Positions 1 through 8,970 of a stretch of DNA of 64,000 nucleotides are shown here, one piece after another; the first letter of the stretch is position 1; every line of letters begins with the position of its first letter. The notes below the pieces were generated by a model. It was not told the DNA's origin and did no database searches. It saw nothing but the letters and a program-made list of their open reading frames with translations. Both the position numbers and the translations under genes were made by a program. Origin of the DNA: Boudabousia liubingyangii (GTDB taxonomy: Bacteria > Actinomycetota > Actinomycetes > Actinomycetales > Actinomycetaceae); NCBI RefSeq assembly GCF_001907245.1, contig NZ_MQSU01000004.1, positions 289,828 through 353,827 of the forward strand. Reading direction: 5' to 3'.

Positions 1-1
1 G

Positions 2-616
2 TCCATGGGCCCGCTAGACATGTCCCGTCCCTGGGATACGCGGGCAGTAGTTGGCTCCCAGCGTTTCTTACAGCGACTGTGGCGAAATGTCATCGATGAG
101 AACACCGGCGAAGTCACTGTCACCGATGAGACTCCGGACCTACCGACCCAGAAGCTGGTAGCTCGGACCATCGTGGAGGTCACCGAAGAATACCGAAATA
201 TGCGTGTAAACACGGCAATCGCCAAGATGATCGTGCTTAACAATCACCTCACGGGTCTAAACCCGGTGCCTCGCGCCGCGGTTGAACCTCTGATTCTCAT
301 GGTGGCTCCCGTAGCGCCGCACCTAGCGGAAGAACTATGGGAACGACTGGGGCACGCAGAGTCCCTAATCACGCACGATTTCCCGGTAGTGACCGATACT
401 GAACTGCTTAAAGCTGACGAGGTTACCTGCATCATCCAGATCAACGGCAAGGTCCGTGCCAAGCTGGAAGTTGATCCGGAAATCGCTGAAGCCGATCTAG
501 AAGCTGCCGCACGTGAAACCGCAGCGGTTAGTGGCGCCCTCGCCGAGGGAACGCTACGAAAGGTGATCGTCCGAGCACCTAAGCTGGTCAACTTCGTGAT
601 TACACCTCAAAAGTAA
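2..616 (+). CDS. leuS: Leucine--tRNA ligase, C-terminal part (cut by window edge)
   Basis: This is the last 204 residues of leucyl-tRNA synthetase, which charges tRNA-Leu in the cytoplasm. The frame is open to the window edge, so the true start lies outside. Visible parts are the end of the helical anticodon-binding domain (RVNTAIAKMIVLNNHL, then MVAPVAPHLAEELWERLGH) and the small C-terminal domain (IIQINGKVRAKLEV), which contacts the tRNA. The catalytic HIGH and KMSKS motifs are not in the window. A strong hairpin follows the stop codon. Identification is secure from the paired helical and INGKVRAK motifs, which are diagnostic of bacterial LeuS. Confidence 0.95.
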   Translation, partial: SMGPLDMSRPWDTRAVVGSQRFLQRLWRNVIDENTGEVTVTDETPDLPTQKLVARTIVEVTEEYRNMRVNTAIAKMIVLNNHLTGLNPVPRAAVEPLILMVAPVAPHLAEELWERLGHAESLITHDFPVVTDTELLKADEVTCIIQINGKVRAKLEVDPEIAEADLEAAARETAAVSGALAEGTLRKVIVRAPKLVNFVITPQK

Positions 617-635
617 GCCGTATTAAGACCCAAAC

Positions 636-680
636 AAGGGGCGGAATTGGAACTCAAAATCCGATTCCGCCCCTTATACT
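636..680 (+). terminator. Hairpin terminator after leuS
   Basis: A perfect 12-bp stem has arms at 636-647 and 664-675 with a 16-nt loop, followed by a weak T/A tail. It separates leuS from galM. Confidence 0.8.
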
Positions 681-717
681 ATTTAACGAATGCCTAATAC
701 CACGAAGGAGTGAAGGA

Positions 718-1638
718 ATGAGTTCCACGAACCTTGAACTACCGCAGAACCTTGAACTTAAAAAGGGGCCTTTTAGCGCGCAGGTAATTCTCAATGGGGC
801 ACTACTAAACCGTCTTACTAAAGAAACTGAAAATGGACCGGTAGAAGTAATCTCTGGATATGCTGACCGGTCAGAATGGGAAATTTTAGACGGCTACCGG
901 GGTGCCATCCTCGCCCCCTGGTCTAACCGGATCGAGGACGCCCGATACACCTTTGACGGAAAAGAATATGATCTGGGGGAGCGGGAACCAGGACTTCGAG
1001 ATGGCCTTCACGGGTTGGTGTACAACCAAGATTTCACCGTGGTTGAGCAAGAACCGCACCGTGTATTACTGGAAACCAAGGTAACCGCTGGATCGAGCTA
1101 CCCTGGCGACCTGGTGGTACAGGTTTCTTATGAACTAACCGAACAGGGTGTGATCACTCAGGTTTCAGCTTACAATCCGGGCGAAAAAGAATTGCCGGTA
1201 GGTTTGGGATGGCATCCATATTTCAAGCACACGGGAAGCTATCGCCTAAGCTTTGACGCGCAAGCTCGAGTCCAGGCAGACGAGAATCTAATTCCGCTCC
1301 CCGGAGCCGCTGCCTACGAACCCACCGGGGGAGTGGTGGAACTTGACGTCACCGAAGGCATTGATACTCCCTTTACTGATCTTTTGCGTCCCGTCGCGAA
1401 TCTAGAAACCGAAGAATACCAGCTGACAATGCACTATCGCGGTGTTCTAAACGGTCCTGGTGTTGGTATTTTCCATGTTTACACCGGCGACTTTTTAGAG
1501 AACCGTCCCAACCTCTCGCTGGCTCTAGAGCCTTGTGAATTCGTCACGAATGCTTTTAACCGTGAGGAATGCAAAGAGATGTCTTTGCTGGCCCCGGGGG
1601 AGACTCGGGTGTTAGAAGCAGAATTAGTAATCGACTGA
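718..1638 (+). CDS. Aldose 1-epimerase family protein (galactose mutarotase-like)
   Basis: This 306-residue cytoplasmic protein of the aldose 1-epimerase / GalM family interconverts alpha and beta anomers of aldohexoses. The beta-sandwich motifs are visible: YRGAILAPWSNRIEDARYTF near residues 59-78, RDGLHGLVYN near 94-103 with the catalytic-type histidine, GWHPYFKHTG near 163-172, and EPCEFVTNAFN near 271-281 carrying the likely general base. A clear GGAG-type ribosome site lies upstream of the ATG. It stands alone between two hairpins, with no galK or galT beside it, so the sugar cannot be told from context. It may be a YeaD- or YihR-like hexose-6-phosphate epimerase variant instead of a true GalM. 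Confidence 0.85.
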   Translation: MSSTNLELPQNLELKKGPFSAQVILNGALLNRLTKETENGPVEVISGYADRSEWEILDGYRGAILAPWSNRIEDARYTFDGKEYDLGEREPGLRDGLHGLVYNQDFTVVEQEPHRVLLETKVTAGSSYPGDLVVQVSYELTEQGVITQVSAYNPGEKELPVGLGWHPYFKHTGSYRLSFDAQARVQADENLIPLPGAAAYEPTGGVVELDVTEGIDTPFTDLLRPVANLETEEYQLTMHYRGVLNGPGVGIFHVYTGDFLENRPNLSLALEPCEFVTNAFNREECKEMSLLAPGETRVLEAELVID

Positions 1639-1825
1639 AACGACATTCTGGCCGCTACCAGCACCTAGTCGCGACAATTACGCAAGTTTTACTCAAAAAT
1701 AGAAAAACTTGAAAGAAAATTTGCGTTTGAAGCAGCGAAGGGAAAATATCTGTAGTAGGATAGGCCTTACAGAGGCAATAAGTGACTCAGTTCATTTATA
1801 GCTTTGCTCTGTGTTGATGGGATGA

Positions 1826-1864
1826 CGGATGCGGTGAGGAAACTCGCCGCATCCGCTTTATTTG
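1826..1864 (+). terminator. 13-bp GAAA-tetraloop hairpin between galM and the VanZ-RDD gene
   Basis: Arms at 1826-1838 and 1843-1855 (one T-G pair) close a GAAA loop at 1839-1842, and the tail is T-rich. It lies about 190 nt after galM and 30 nt before the next start codon. It may therefore act as a galM terminator or as a leader structure of the next gene. Confidence 0.65.
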
Positions 1865-1884
1865 CGGAAAACTAAAGGACTAAC

Positions 1885-3000
1885 TTGCTCGCTCAAGCCT
1901 ACTGGTCCCTAATCGTGGGATTAGGTATTTCCATTCTTGCCTTCGCTCCGGTCTTGATCTGGCAATACCGCCGGTATGGGAGTTTCTTCGCTGGCCGTTT
2001 GCTCTGGACTGTCGCAACCTTTGTCTACGTCTCAGCGTTAATTGCCTATACGCTATTTCCACTGCCCGATACTAGCGGAGGTTATTGTGAGGGGCGGGGC
2101 CACACCCTCATCCTAGATCCCACGGTTTACTTCATAGACATGTGGCATCACCTAAGAGGACTGCCCCTACTGCAGATCATAACCAGCTTTGACGTTATGC
2201 AAATGGTCCTGAATGTACTGCTTTTCGTACCGCTGGGGATGATCTGTTCTGATTTCTTGATCTGGAAATTCTGGCCTTCTGTGGGCTTTGGGTTCCTAGT
2301 TTCCAGCCTAGTCGAATTAACTCAATACACCGGTAATTTCGGCTTGACGTCCTGCCAATATCGAGTAGCCGACGTGAACGATCTAATCACGAACACCCTA
2401 GGTACCGCCTTAGGATATTTGATCGCTTTGCTAATCCCAAGATTCGTGGAGTCTCCAAAGTATCTACGTACCCGCAGACACCTAGCACGCCCCGTCACGA
2501 GGTGGCGGCGTTTGGCTGGAATGTTCCTAGACTACGTAATCCTAAATATCGTAATTCTTGCTACCGGTTTACTGATCGGGATGGTAGTAGTGGCTGACAA
2601 ACTCCTAGGGTTACACCTGCCGTTGCAAGAATATTCCAAGTGGAATCCAGTACTGATTTTCGTCATGCTTGAGATCGTCATCCTTCGGTCGGCGTTTTCA
2701 GGTTCAGGAGCCTCATGGGGACAAAGAATCGTCTGGTTAAAACCAGAAGCAGCTCCACGATGGAAACTTCTAGTCCGGGCGATTTCGGTTCAAGGAGTCT
2801 GGGCCCTAACGGCGTTTAGATCCGACCTGCTGACTAGCATCGTCACCCTCTGGGTCCTATTCGACATTCTTTGGGTCTGCTTCGACCCTAGGGGTCTGTC
2901 TTACCGAACCGCAGGACTGCGACTGGTTGATTCTCGCACCTTATCGCCGGGCGGAAGTCAAACCACTGCAAGGGCTTATGAGCAGAAGACATCTAGTTAA
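1885..3000 (+). CDS. VanZ-family / RDD-domain fusion membrane protein
   Basis: This 371-residue integral membrane protein starts at TTG, chosen because AAAGGA lies five bases upstream. The N-terminal part resembles the VanZ family, which is linked to teicoplanin resistance in enterococci: several hydrophobic helices, a YTLFPLP segment near residues 55-61, and LNVLLFVPLGM near 112-122. From about residue 205 there is an RDD-type domain (GMFLDYVILNIVILATGLLIG) with further membrane segments and a WGQRIVWLKP stretch. The VanZ-RDD combination occurs in several actinobacteria and its function is unknown. It is monocistronic between the GAAA hairpin and the ileS leader. I do not claim a resistance role. 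Confidence 0.8.
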   Translation: MLAQAYWSLIVGLGISILAFAPVLIWQYRRYGSFFAGRLLWTVATFVYVSALIAYTLFPLPDTSGGYCEGRGHTLILDPTVYFIDMWHHLRGLPLLQIITSFDVMQMVLNVLLFVPLGMICSDFLIWKFWPSVGFGFLVSSLVELTQYTGNFGLTSCQYRVADVNDLITNTLGTALGYLIALLIPRFVESPKYLRTRRHLARPVTRWRRLAGMFLDYVILNIVILATGLLIGMVVVADKLLGLHLPLQEYSKWNPVLIFVMLEIVILRSAFSGSGASWGQRIVWLKPEAAPRWKLLVRAISVQGVWALTAFRSDLLTSIVTLWVLFDILWVCFDPRGLSYRTAGLRLVDSRTLSPGGSQTTARAYEQKTSS

Positions 3001-3066
3001 GTCCAACTAAAAGTGATCCCCCTTGCAAAGCTTTCAGTCCATCTGGCTCAGTCGTAAACGATTTGT

Positions 3067-3072
3067 TAAACT
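3067..3072 (+). promoter_or_regulatory. Candidate -10 element of ileS
   Basis: TAAACT fits the actinobacterial TAnnnT -10 form and would place the transcript start just before the T-box leader. No good -35 is visible. Confidence 0.4.
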
Positions 3073-3078
3073 AAACGC

Positions 3079-3284
3079 GCTATGACCCGGCTCAGGAAAC
3101 TGAGGTATCACCGGCGAGCATTCCGGAAGAACGGGGAAACCTCACTAGAACCGGACGGATAAGCCCGAAATAGCTGTCAATGAGTGGTTCGCCAAAAGGT
3201 GAGCAAGCGGGGTGGTACCGCGCAGAGTCAAACTGGCTCTTCGCCCTCGGATAAGGAAGTCCATAACCATCACGTGAGGAAAGC
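3079..3284 (+). promoter_or_regulatory. T-box leader of ileS (isoleucine specifier, probably translational)
   Basis: The conserved T-box core GCGGGGTGGTACCGCG is at 3207-3222. A short stem I has a CTCAG/CTGAG hairpin at 3091-3104 and pairing CCGG arms, presenting ATC at 3107-3109, an isoleucine codon, as specifier. No T-run terminator lies between the core and the ATG. The ribosome site GTGAGGA (3274-3280) can pair through GAGG with CCTC at 3245-3248. This matches the known actinobacterial class in which uncharged tRNA-Ile frees the ribosome site. The T-box and specifier are seen directly; the translational mechanism is inferred. Confidence 0.9.
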
Positions 3285-6200
3285 ATGAGCGAAAACTCGA
3301 GCTCGCAGGCATTTTACCCGCAGCACCGATCCGGCAGCCTAGAAGCCAGCCCCAACTTCCCCGAACTCGAAAAAGAGATCCTGAACTACTGGGAAAAAGA
3401 CGGCACCTTCCAAGCCTCCATTGATAACCGTCCGGCCGGTGACAAAGGCTCCAACGAATTCGTCTTCTACGACGGCCCGCCCTTCGCCAACGGTCTACCT
3501 CACTACGGGCACCTACTAACCGGCTACGTCAAAGACCTCGTAGGCCGCTACCAAACCATGCGCGGACGCCGCGTCGAACGCCGCTTCGGCTGGGACACCC
3601 ACGGCCTTCCCGCCGAACTAGAAGCCGAACGCATCCTCGGAATCAACGGTAAAGACGACATCGAAGGCGAAGGTGGCCTAGGCATCGCCAAATTCAACGA
3701 AGTCTGCCGCACCTCCGTCCTCAAGTTCACCGACGAATGGCAAGACTACATCAACTGCCAGGCCCGCTGGGTGGACTTCGACAATGACTACAAGACCCTA
3801 GACCCCACCTTCATGGAATCGGTCATTTGGGCCTTCAAGCAGCTCTACGATAAGGGCCTGGCCTACCAGGGCTACCGCGTCCTCCCGTACTGCTGGAAAG
3901 ACCAGACGCCACTATCCAACCACGAACTAAAGATGGATGATGACGTCTACCAAGATCGCCAGGACAATACCGTAACCGTAGGCGTGCGTCTGCAGGCAGA
4001 AGACGGCCAGCGCGGCGACCTTGCCCTGATCTGGACGACCACCCCGTGGACCCTGCCCTCAAACCAGGCCATCGCGGTTAACCCCGAGTTCACCTACGTG
4101 CGAGTCCGCCCCCAGAATGGCGAACTAGCAGGCGAAACCGTCATCCTCGCACAGGATCTACTGGGCGCCTACGAAAAGGAACTAGGGGAGGACTACGAGG
4201 TACTCGAGTCCTTCGCCGGTGCCGAACTGGTGGGCCGTACCTACTACCCGATGTTCGAGTTCTTCGTAGACCGCATGCTCAAGGCCACCGGTTACCAGAA
4301 CCTCGAAGCACGCGGCGCCAAAGAAGCCAACCCCAACGAAGAAAACCACGCCATCTGGACCGTGGTTTCCGCTGATTACGTCACCGCCGATTCCGGTACC
4401 GGTCTAGTCCACATGGCCCCCGCCTTCGGTGAAGACGATATGAACGTCTGCTTCGAAAAGGGCATCCGCGACGTCTTCCTGCCCGTAGACGAAGCCGGCT
4501 GCTTCACCAACGAGGTATCCGCCTACGAAGGCCAGCAGGTCTTTGAAGCTAACAAGCCCATCATCCACGACCTTCGTGATGCCTCCGGCCCGCTAGCAGA
4601 ACGCGCTGCGGAATACCGACCCGTGCTAGTACAGCAGAAGTCCTACGTGCACTCATACCCGCACTGCTGGCGCTGCCGTCGCCCGCTGATCTACCGCGCC
4701 GTATCCTCCTGGTTCGTAGCGGTCACCAAGATCCGCGACCGCATGGTTGAACTAAACCAGCAGATCGAATGGACACCCTCGCACCTACGCGACGGCCAGT
4801 TCGGCAAGTGGCTCGAGGGCGCTCGCGACTGGTCCATCTCCCGTAACCGCTTCTGGGGCGCACCCATCCCGGTATGGGTCTCTGACGACCCCAACTACCC
4901 CCGCACCGACGTCTACGGTTCTTTTGCGGACCTAGAAAAGGACTTCGGGGTAGAGGTCAAGGACCTGCACCGTCCCTTCATCGACACCCTAGTGCGTCCC
5001 AACCCGGACGACCCGACCGGAAAGTCCATGATGCGTCGTATCCCCGACGTCCTAGACTGCTGGTTCGAATCCGGCTCCATGCCCTTCGCGCAGGTCCACT
5101 ACCCGTTCGAAAACCAGGACTGGTTCGAAAACCACTACCCGGGTGACTTCATCGTTGAATACATTGGTCAGACCCGTGGCTGGTTCTACACCCTGCACGT
5201 CCTAGCCACTGCACTATTCGACCGTCCCGCCTTCACCCACTGTGTTTCGCACGGTATCGTCCTCGGTGACGACGGCCTAAAGATGTCCAAGTCGCTACGT
5301 AACTACCCGGACGTCCGACTAATGTTCGACAAGTACGGTGCGGACGCCATGCGCTGGTTCCTCATGTCCTCCCCGGTGGTCCGCGGCGGTAACCTCGCCG
5401 TCGCCGAAGGATCAATCCGCGACCAGGTCCGTCAGATCCTGCTGCCGCTCTGGAACGCGTACTACTTCTTCGCACTCTACTCGGGTACCTGCAATAACGG
5501 TGCCGGCTATGAGGCGAAACTACTCGACCTCGAAAATGCTGAGCTAGTTAAGGGCCTGAACGTCATGGACCGTTACGTTCTAGCTCGCACTAAGGAACTA
5601 GCTGACCAGGTTGCCCAGGACCTAGATGCCTACGCTATTACTGAAGCGACCGGCCGTATCCGTGAGCACCTAGACCTACTGACCAACTGGTACGTGCGTA
5701 CCAGTCGTGACCGCTTCTGGGATGAAGACCAGCAGGCCTTCGACACCCTTTACACGGTGCTCGAAACCCTGATGCGCGTGGCTGCTCCGCTGCTCCCGCT
5801 AGTTACCGAAGAGGTTTGGCGTGGCCTAACTGGTGGCCGCTCAGTACACCTAACCGATTGGCCGGTTTGGCCCGAGGCCGTTGCCGATCCCGAACTCGTC
5901 CAGGTTATGGACGAGGTCCGCGAGATCGTCTCTGGCGCACACGGTCTGCGTAAACTACACAAGTTACGCGTCCGCCAGCCCCTCAGCCACCTCACGGTCG
6001 TTTCGGTTCAGGCAGAAGGACTCAAGCCCTTCGCAGAGCTGATTGCCGCCCAGATTAACGTCAAGGATGTGCGATTCTTGCAGCCTGAAGGCTCCGGTTA
6101 TGAGGTCTCCCAACAGCTGACCTTGAACCCGCGTGAGTTTGGTCCGCAGGTTCGCCCGCTCACCTCCAAGCTCTTCGCCGCCCAGAAGCAGGGCCAGTGG

Positions 6201-6602
6201 GAAGCTGCCGACGGTAAGGTAACCTTCCCCGGTGTCGAACTTGACGGCGCCGCGGTTACCCTCGAGCCGGGTCAGTTCGAGCTCAACCTACAGGTCTCTG
6301 CTCCGGAAGGTGAAGTCGCCCAGGTGCTTTCCTCTGGTGCCTTCGTGGTCCTAGATACCACCTTGACCGAGGAACTTGAACGTGAAGGTATCGCCCGCGA
6401 TGCCATCCGCACCATTCAGGATGAACGTAAGGCTGCTGACCTGCATGTTTCTGACCGCATCAACCTGAAGTTGACGGCACCGGCTGAAACCGCCGCAGCA
6501 CTGCAACAGTTCTCAGAAATGATTGCCAAAGAAACCCTAGCCCTAGAGCTAGCGGTGGAAACTGGTGGCAATGAACTACTGGTAGAACTGGCAAAGGCCT
6601 AA
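3285..6602 (+). CDS. ileS: Isoleucine--tRNA ligase (IleS2 type)
   Basis: This 1105-residue class I synthetase attaches isoleucine to tRNA-Ile. The HIGH-type motif HYGH is at residues 73-76 inside [12 protein letters not shown], and KMSKS is near residue 667 in [13 protein letters not shown]. The editing CP1 domain lies between them, with [10 protein letters not shown] and a [15 protein letters not shown] segment. The long C-terminal region carries the anticodon-binding helices. The HYGH form, the length and the [11 protein letters not shown] context fit the eukaryote-like IleS2 branch, typical of actinobacteria and associated with natural mupirocin tolerance (known for the family, not shown here). 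It is preceded by a T-box and followed by a strong terminator, so it is transcribed alone. Confidence 0.97.
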   Translation: MSENSSSQAFYPQHRSGSLEASPNFPELEKEILNYWEKDGTFQASIDNRPAGDKGSNEFVFYDGPPFANGLPHYGHLLTGYVKDLVGRYQTMRGRRVERRFGWDTHGLPAELEAERILGINGKDDIEGEGGLGIAKFNEVCRTSVLKFTDEWQDYINCQARWVDFDNDYKTLDPTFMESVIWAFKQLYDKGLAYQGYRVLPYCWKDQTPLSNHELKMDDDVYQDRQDNTVTVGVRLQAEDGQRGDLALIWTTTPWTLPSNQAIAVNPEFTYVRVRPQNGELAGETVILAQDLLGAYEKELGEDYEVLESFAGAELVGRTYYPMFEFFVDRMLKATGYQNLEARGAKEANPNEENHAIWTVVSADYVTADSGTGLVHMAPAFGEDDMNVCFEKGIRDVFLPVDEAGCFTNEVSAYEGQQVFEANKPIIHDLRDASGPLAERAAEYRPVLVQQKSYVHSYPHCWRCRRPLIYRAVSSWFVAVTKIRDRMVELNQQIEWTPSHLRDGQFGKWLEGARDWSISRNRFWGAPIPVWVSDDPNYPRTDVYGSFADLEKDFGVEVKDLHRPFIDTLVRPNPDDPTGKSMMRRIPDVLDCWFESGSMPFAQVHYPFENQDWFENHYPGDFIVEYIGQTRGWFYTLHVLATALFDRPAFTHCVSHGIVLGDDGLKMSKSLRNYPDVRLMFDKYGADAMRWFLMSSPVVRGGNLAVAEGSIRDQVRQILLPLWNAYYFFALYSGTCNNGAGYEAKLLDLENAELVKGLNVMDRYVLARTKELADQVAQDLDAYAITEATGRIREHLDLLTNWYVRTSRDRFWDEDQQAFDTLYTVLETLMRVAAPLLPLVTEEVWRGLTGGRSVHLTDWPVWPEAVADPELVQVMDEVREIVSGAHGLRKLHKLRVRQPLSHLTVVSVQAEGLKPFAELIAAQINVKDVRFLQPEGSGYEVSQQLTLNPREFGPQVRPLTSKLFAAQKQGQWEAADGKVTFPGVELDGAAVTLEPGQFELNLQVSAPEGEVAQVLSSGAFVVLDTTLTEELEREGIARDAIRTIQDERKAADLHVSDRINLKLTAPAETAAALQQFSEMIAKETLALELAVETGGNELLVELAKA

Positions 6603-6609
6603 GCTAAAA

Positions 6610-6660
6610 AAACTGATGAGGATCCGGCCGAATACTCTTCGGTCGGATCCTCCAGTTTAT
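6610..6660 (+). terminator. Terminator after ileS
   Basis: A long interrupted stem has left arm 6610-6632 and right arm 6638-6656, including GAGGATCC/GGATCCTC and flanking AAACTG/CAGTTT, then TTTATTTAG. A is enriched on the left and T on the right, so it could work in both directions. Confidence 0.85.
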
Positions 6661-6717
6661 TTAGTTGCCAAAGCACATTAGAGTAGTACCGGTCGAATAC
6701 CAATCAGAAGGGGCAAC

Positions 6718-8151
6718 ATGTCAGAACTAGAGGATCTATATCCGCAGCTTGAACTTGACGATCAAGCTGCTGAAAATGATGACATCGAGAGCTTGCCAGT
6801 TATCGATACTCCCGAAGAACTGGCCCGCGTCCAGAGCATCTACCAGGAGATCATCGCTCGCGTTCCCGAACACACCCCACAGCCTTCGCTAGCACGAGTC
6901 CAACGGGTCATGGCCCTGATGGGCGATCCCCAAGATAGCTACCCGGCCATTCACATTACTGGCACCAACGGGAAAACTTCCACCTCACGGATGATCGATT
7001 CGCTGCTCCGTTCCGCTGGATTAAGCGTCGGTCGCTTCACCTCTCCGCACCTCAGTGACGTGCGAGAACGAATCAGCATCAATGGAGCCCCCATCAGCGC
7101 GGCAGCCTTCTGCCAAGCCTATGATGACGTCCAACCCTTTGTAGAACTAGTCGACCAAGAATCGCAGGCTCAGGGTGGTTCCCGACTCTCATTCTTTGAA
7201 TACTTTACCGTGATGGCCTTCGCGGCTTTTGCTGCCGCCCCCGTTGATGTTGCCGTGATTGAAGTCGGGATGGGCGGCACCTGGGATGCCACCAATATCA
7301 TTCGCGATTCCCTAGCGGTATTTACCCCAATTGCGGTGGATCACGAACGCTGGCTAGGATCCACTATCTCAGAAATCGCCACCACCAAAGCTGGGATCAT
7401 AAAACCGGGTGCGCGCGTCGTGGCCAGCGTCCAAGAACCCGCCGCAGAAGAGATCTTGCGCGACTTCGCAAAGTCACAAGATGCCCTAATTCGCTTTGAA
7501 AACCAAGACTTTGAAGTGCTCCAGCGACAGGCTGCGGTGGGCGGACAAGTGCTTGATATTCAAACCCCAGCGGGACGCTACGAACAGATCGTCGTGCCCC
7601 TATTTGGGGCCCACCAAGCCCAAAATGCGGCCACAGCGCTGGCCGCGGTGGAACTCTTCCTCGGCGGAAAGGCACTTTCGGCCGAGGTTGTAGAACAGGG
7701 TTTCTACCAGTCAGACAGTCCCGGCCGCCTAGAGGTCGTCAAGAGCTCCCCAACGGTACTGGTGGATTCCGCCCATAACCCGGCGGGTGCTACCGCCCTG
7801 CAGGCAGCCCTAGCAGAGAACTTCCAGTTCGAACGAACCTTCGCGGTATTCGGGGCCATGGCAGATAAGGCCGTGGAAGATGTCCTCGGAATTATGGAGC
7901 CCGAACTAGAGGCAATCGTGGTTACCTCACTGAATAACCCTCGGGCAATGCCGCTTAGCGACCTGCAGGAAATCGCGGAAGACATCTTCGGCCCAGACCG
8001 GGTGTACGCCGAACCAGTACTTGCAGAAGCAGTAGATAAAGCGGTCGCCCTAAGCCAAACCGATGGCAGTTCTTTGGACGCCAATGGGGTAGTAGTTTTC
8101 GGATCTGTCGCCTTGGCTGGAGCCGTTCGCCAACTATTTGGGTTAAAGTAG
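6718..8151 (+). CDS. folC: Folylpolyglutamate synthase / dihydrofolate synthase
   Basis: This 477-residue Mur-ligase-family enzyme adds glutamate to folates and, in the bifunctional form, to dihydropteroate. The ATP-binding loop HITGTNGKTSTSRMIDSLL lies near residues 79-97. It is followed by GRFTSPHLSDVRERISING and VAVIEVGMGGTWDATN, and by the C-terminal DSAHNPAG motif near residue 344. About 40 acidic residues precede the usual start of the family; the ATG has a good AAGGGG site, so I keep it. It lies alone between the ileS terminator and the lipid enzyme gene. In many actinobacteria folC also follows a synthetase gene (valS), and here ileS takes that place. Confidence 0.95.
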   Translation: MSELEDLYPQLELDDQAAENDDIESLPVIDTPEELARVQSIYQEIIARVPEHTPQPSLARVQRVMALMGDPQDSYPAIHITGTNGKTSTSRMIDSLLRSAGLSVGRFTSPHLSDVRERISINGAPISAAAFCQAYDDVQPFVELVDQESQAQGGSRLSFFEYFTVMAFAAFAAAPVDVAVIEVGMGGTWDATNIIRDSLAVFTPIAVDHERWLGSTISEIATTKAGIIKPGARVVASVQEPAAEEILRDFAKSQDALIRFENQDFEVLQRQAAVGGQVLDIQTPAGRYEQIVVPLFGAHQAQNAATALAAVELFLGGKALSAEVVEQGFYQSDSPGRLEVVKSSPTVLVDSAHNPAGATALQAALAENFQFERTFAVFGAMADKAVEDVLGIMEPELEAIVVTSLNNPRAMPLSDLQEIAEDIFGPDRVYAEPVLAEAVDKAVALSQTDGSSLDANGVVVFGSVALAGAVRQLFGLK

Positions 8152-8182
8152 TCCTAATTGTAATCAACCAGAAAGTGTCCTG

Positions 8183-8953
8183 ATGAGTCAGCCCACGCCT
8201 GCAGAAACCAAGCCCAGCTTTACGCTAAAACAAAAAGTGGCAGCTTGGAGCGTCCACATGTTTACCCTCACCGGCGTAGCCTGGGGTTTCCTTGCCCTAA
8301 CCAGCTTGATCGAGGGCAAGATCGGAATGATGTGGATCTACCTAGGAATCGCACTATTGGTTGATGCGATTGACGGCACCTTTGCCCGCGCGGCCCGCGT
8401 TTCCGAGGTCGTGCCTTGGTTTGATGGGGTAATCCTAGACGACATTGTCGACTATATGACTTGGACCTTCATCCCGGCAGTATTCCTATACCTACATATC
8501 CCGCTTGGGCCTCGTCCTCTTGCCCTAGCAATGGCGATTATCGTCGCCGCCTCTTCAATGTTCTGCTACGCCAATAAGGGAATGAAAGCGACCGATAACT
8601 ACTTCGTCGGCTTCCCCGCGGCTTGGAACATTGTCGCCATCTATTTCTACGTGTTGGGCACCGGATCAGTCTTCAATATCATTGCCACGATCATTATCGT
8701 GATCCTGACGCTCTCACCGCTAGCTTTCGTTCACCCGTTGCGAGTAAAGACTTGGATGCCCTTGAACATCGCGGTAACGGTTACTTGGTTGGTTACCACC
8801 GTATTCCTTTTGGCAACCGTGGGGCAAAGCTACCTGATCGTAAAGATCCTCTGGTGGGTATCCGGTTTGTACTTCATTGGTATTGGTGTGGTTCGAACCA
8901 TCCTTGGTCGCCGCAAGATGGAAGAACTAGCCGGTTTAGAACCTGAAAACTAG
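8183..8953 (+). CDS. CDP-alcohol phosphatidyltransferase, phosphatidylcholine synthase-like
   Basis: This 256-residue membrane enzyme has about eight hydrophobic helices. The CDP-alcohol transferase motif is present in altered spacing: D61-x2-D64-G65-x2-A68-R69, then, after a longer gap, G82-x3-D86-x3-D90. The lengthened gap, with a WFDG...DDIVDY stretch, is how bacterial phosphatidylcholine synthases (Pcs, CDP-diacylglycerol plus choline) differ from PgsA or PssA. I therefore infer Pcs activity, which would make choline lipids from host choline. The gene sits 31 bases after folC and 17 before smc, so it may be cotranscribed with both. Phosphatidylserine or inositol-type transfer cannot be excluded without a tree. 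Confidence 0.75.
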   Translation: MSQPTPAETKPSFTLKQKVAAWSVHMFTLTGVAWGFLALTSLIEGKIGMMWIYLGIALLVDAIDGTFARAARVSEVVPWFDGVILDDIVDYMTWTFIPAVFLYLHIPLGPRPLALAMAIIVAASSMFCYANKGMKATDNYFVGFPAAWNIVAIYFYVLGTGSVFNIIATIIIVILTLSPLAFVHPLRVKTWMPLNIAVTVTWLVTTVFLLATVGQSYLIVKILWWVSGLYFIGIGVVRTILGRRKMEELAGLEPEN

Positions 8954-8970
8954 GTCATTAACTAGCTGCC

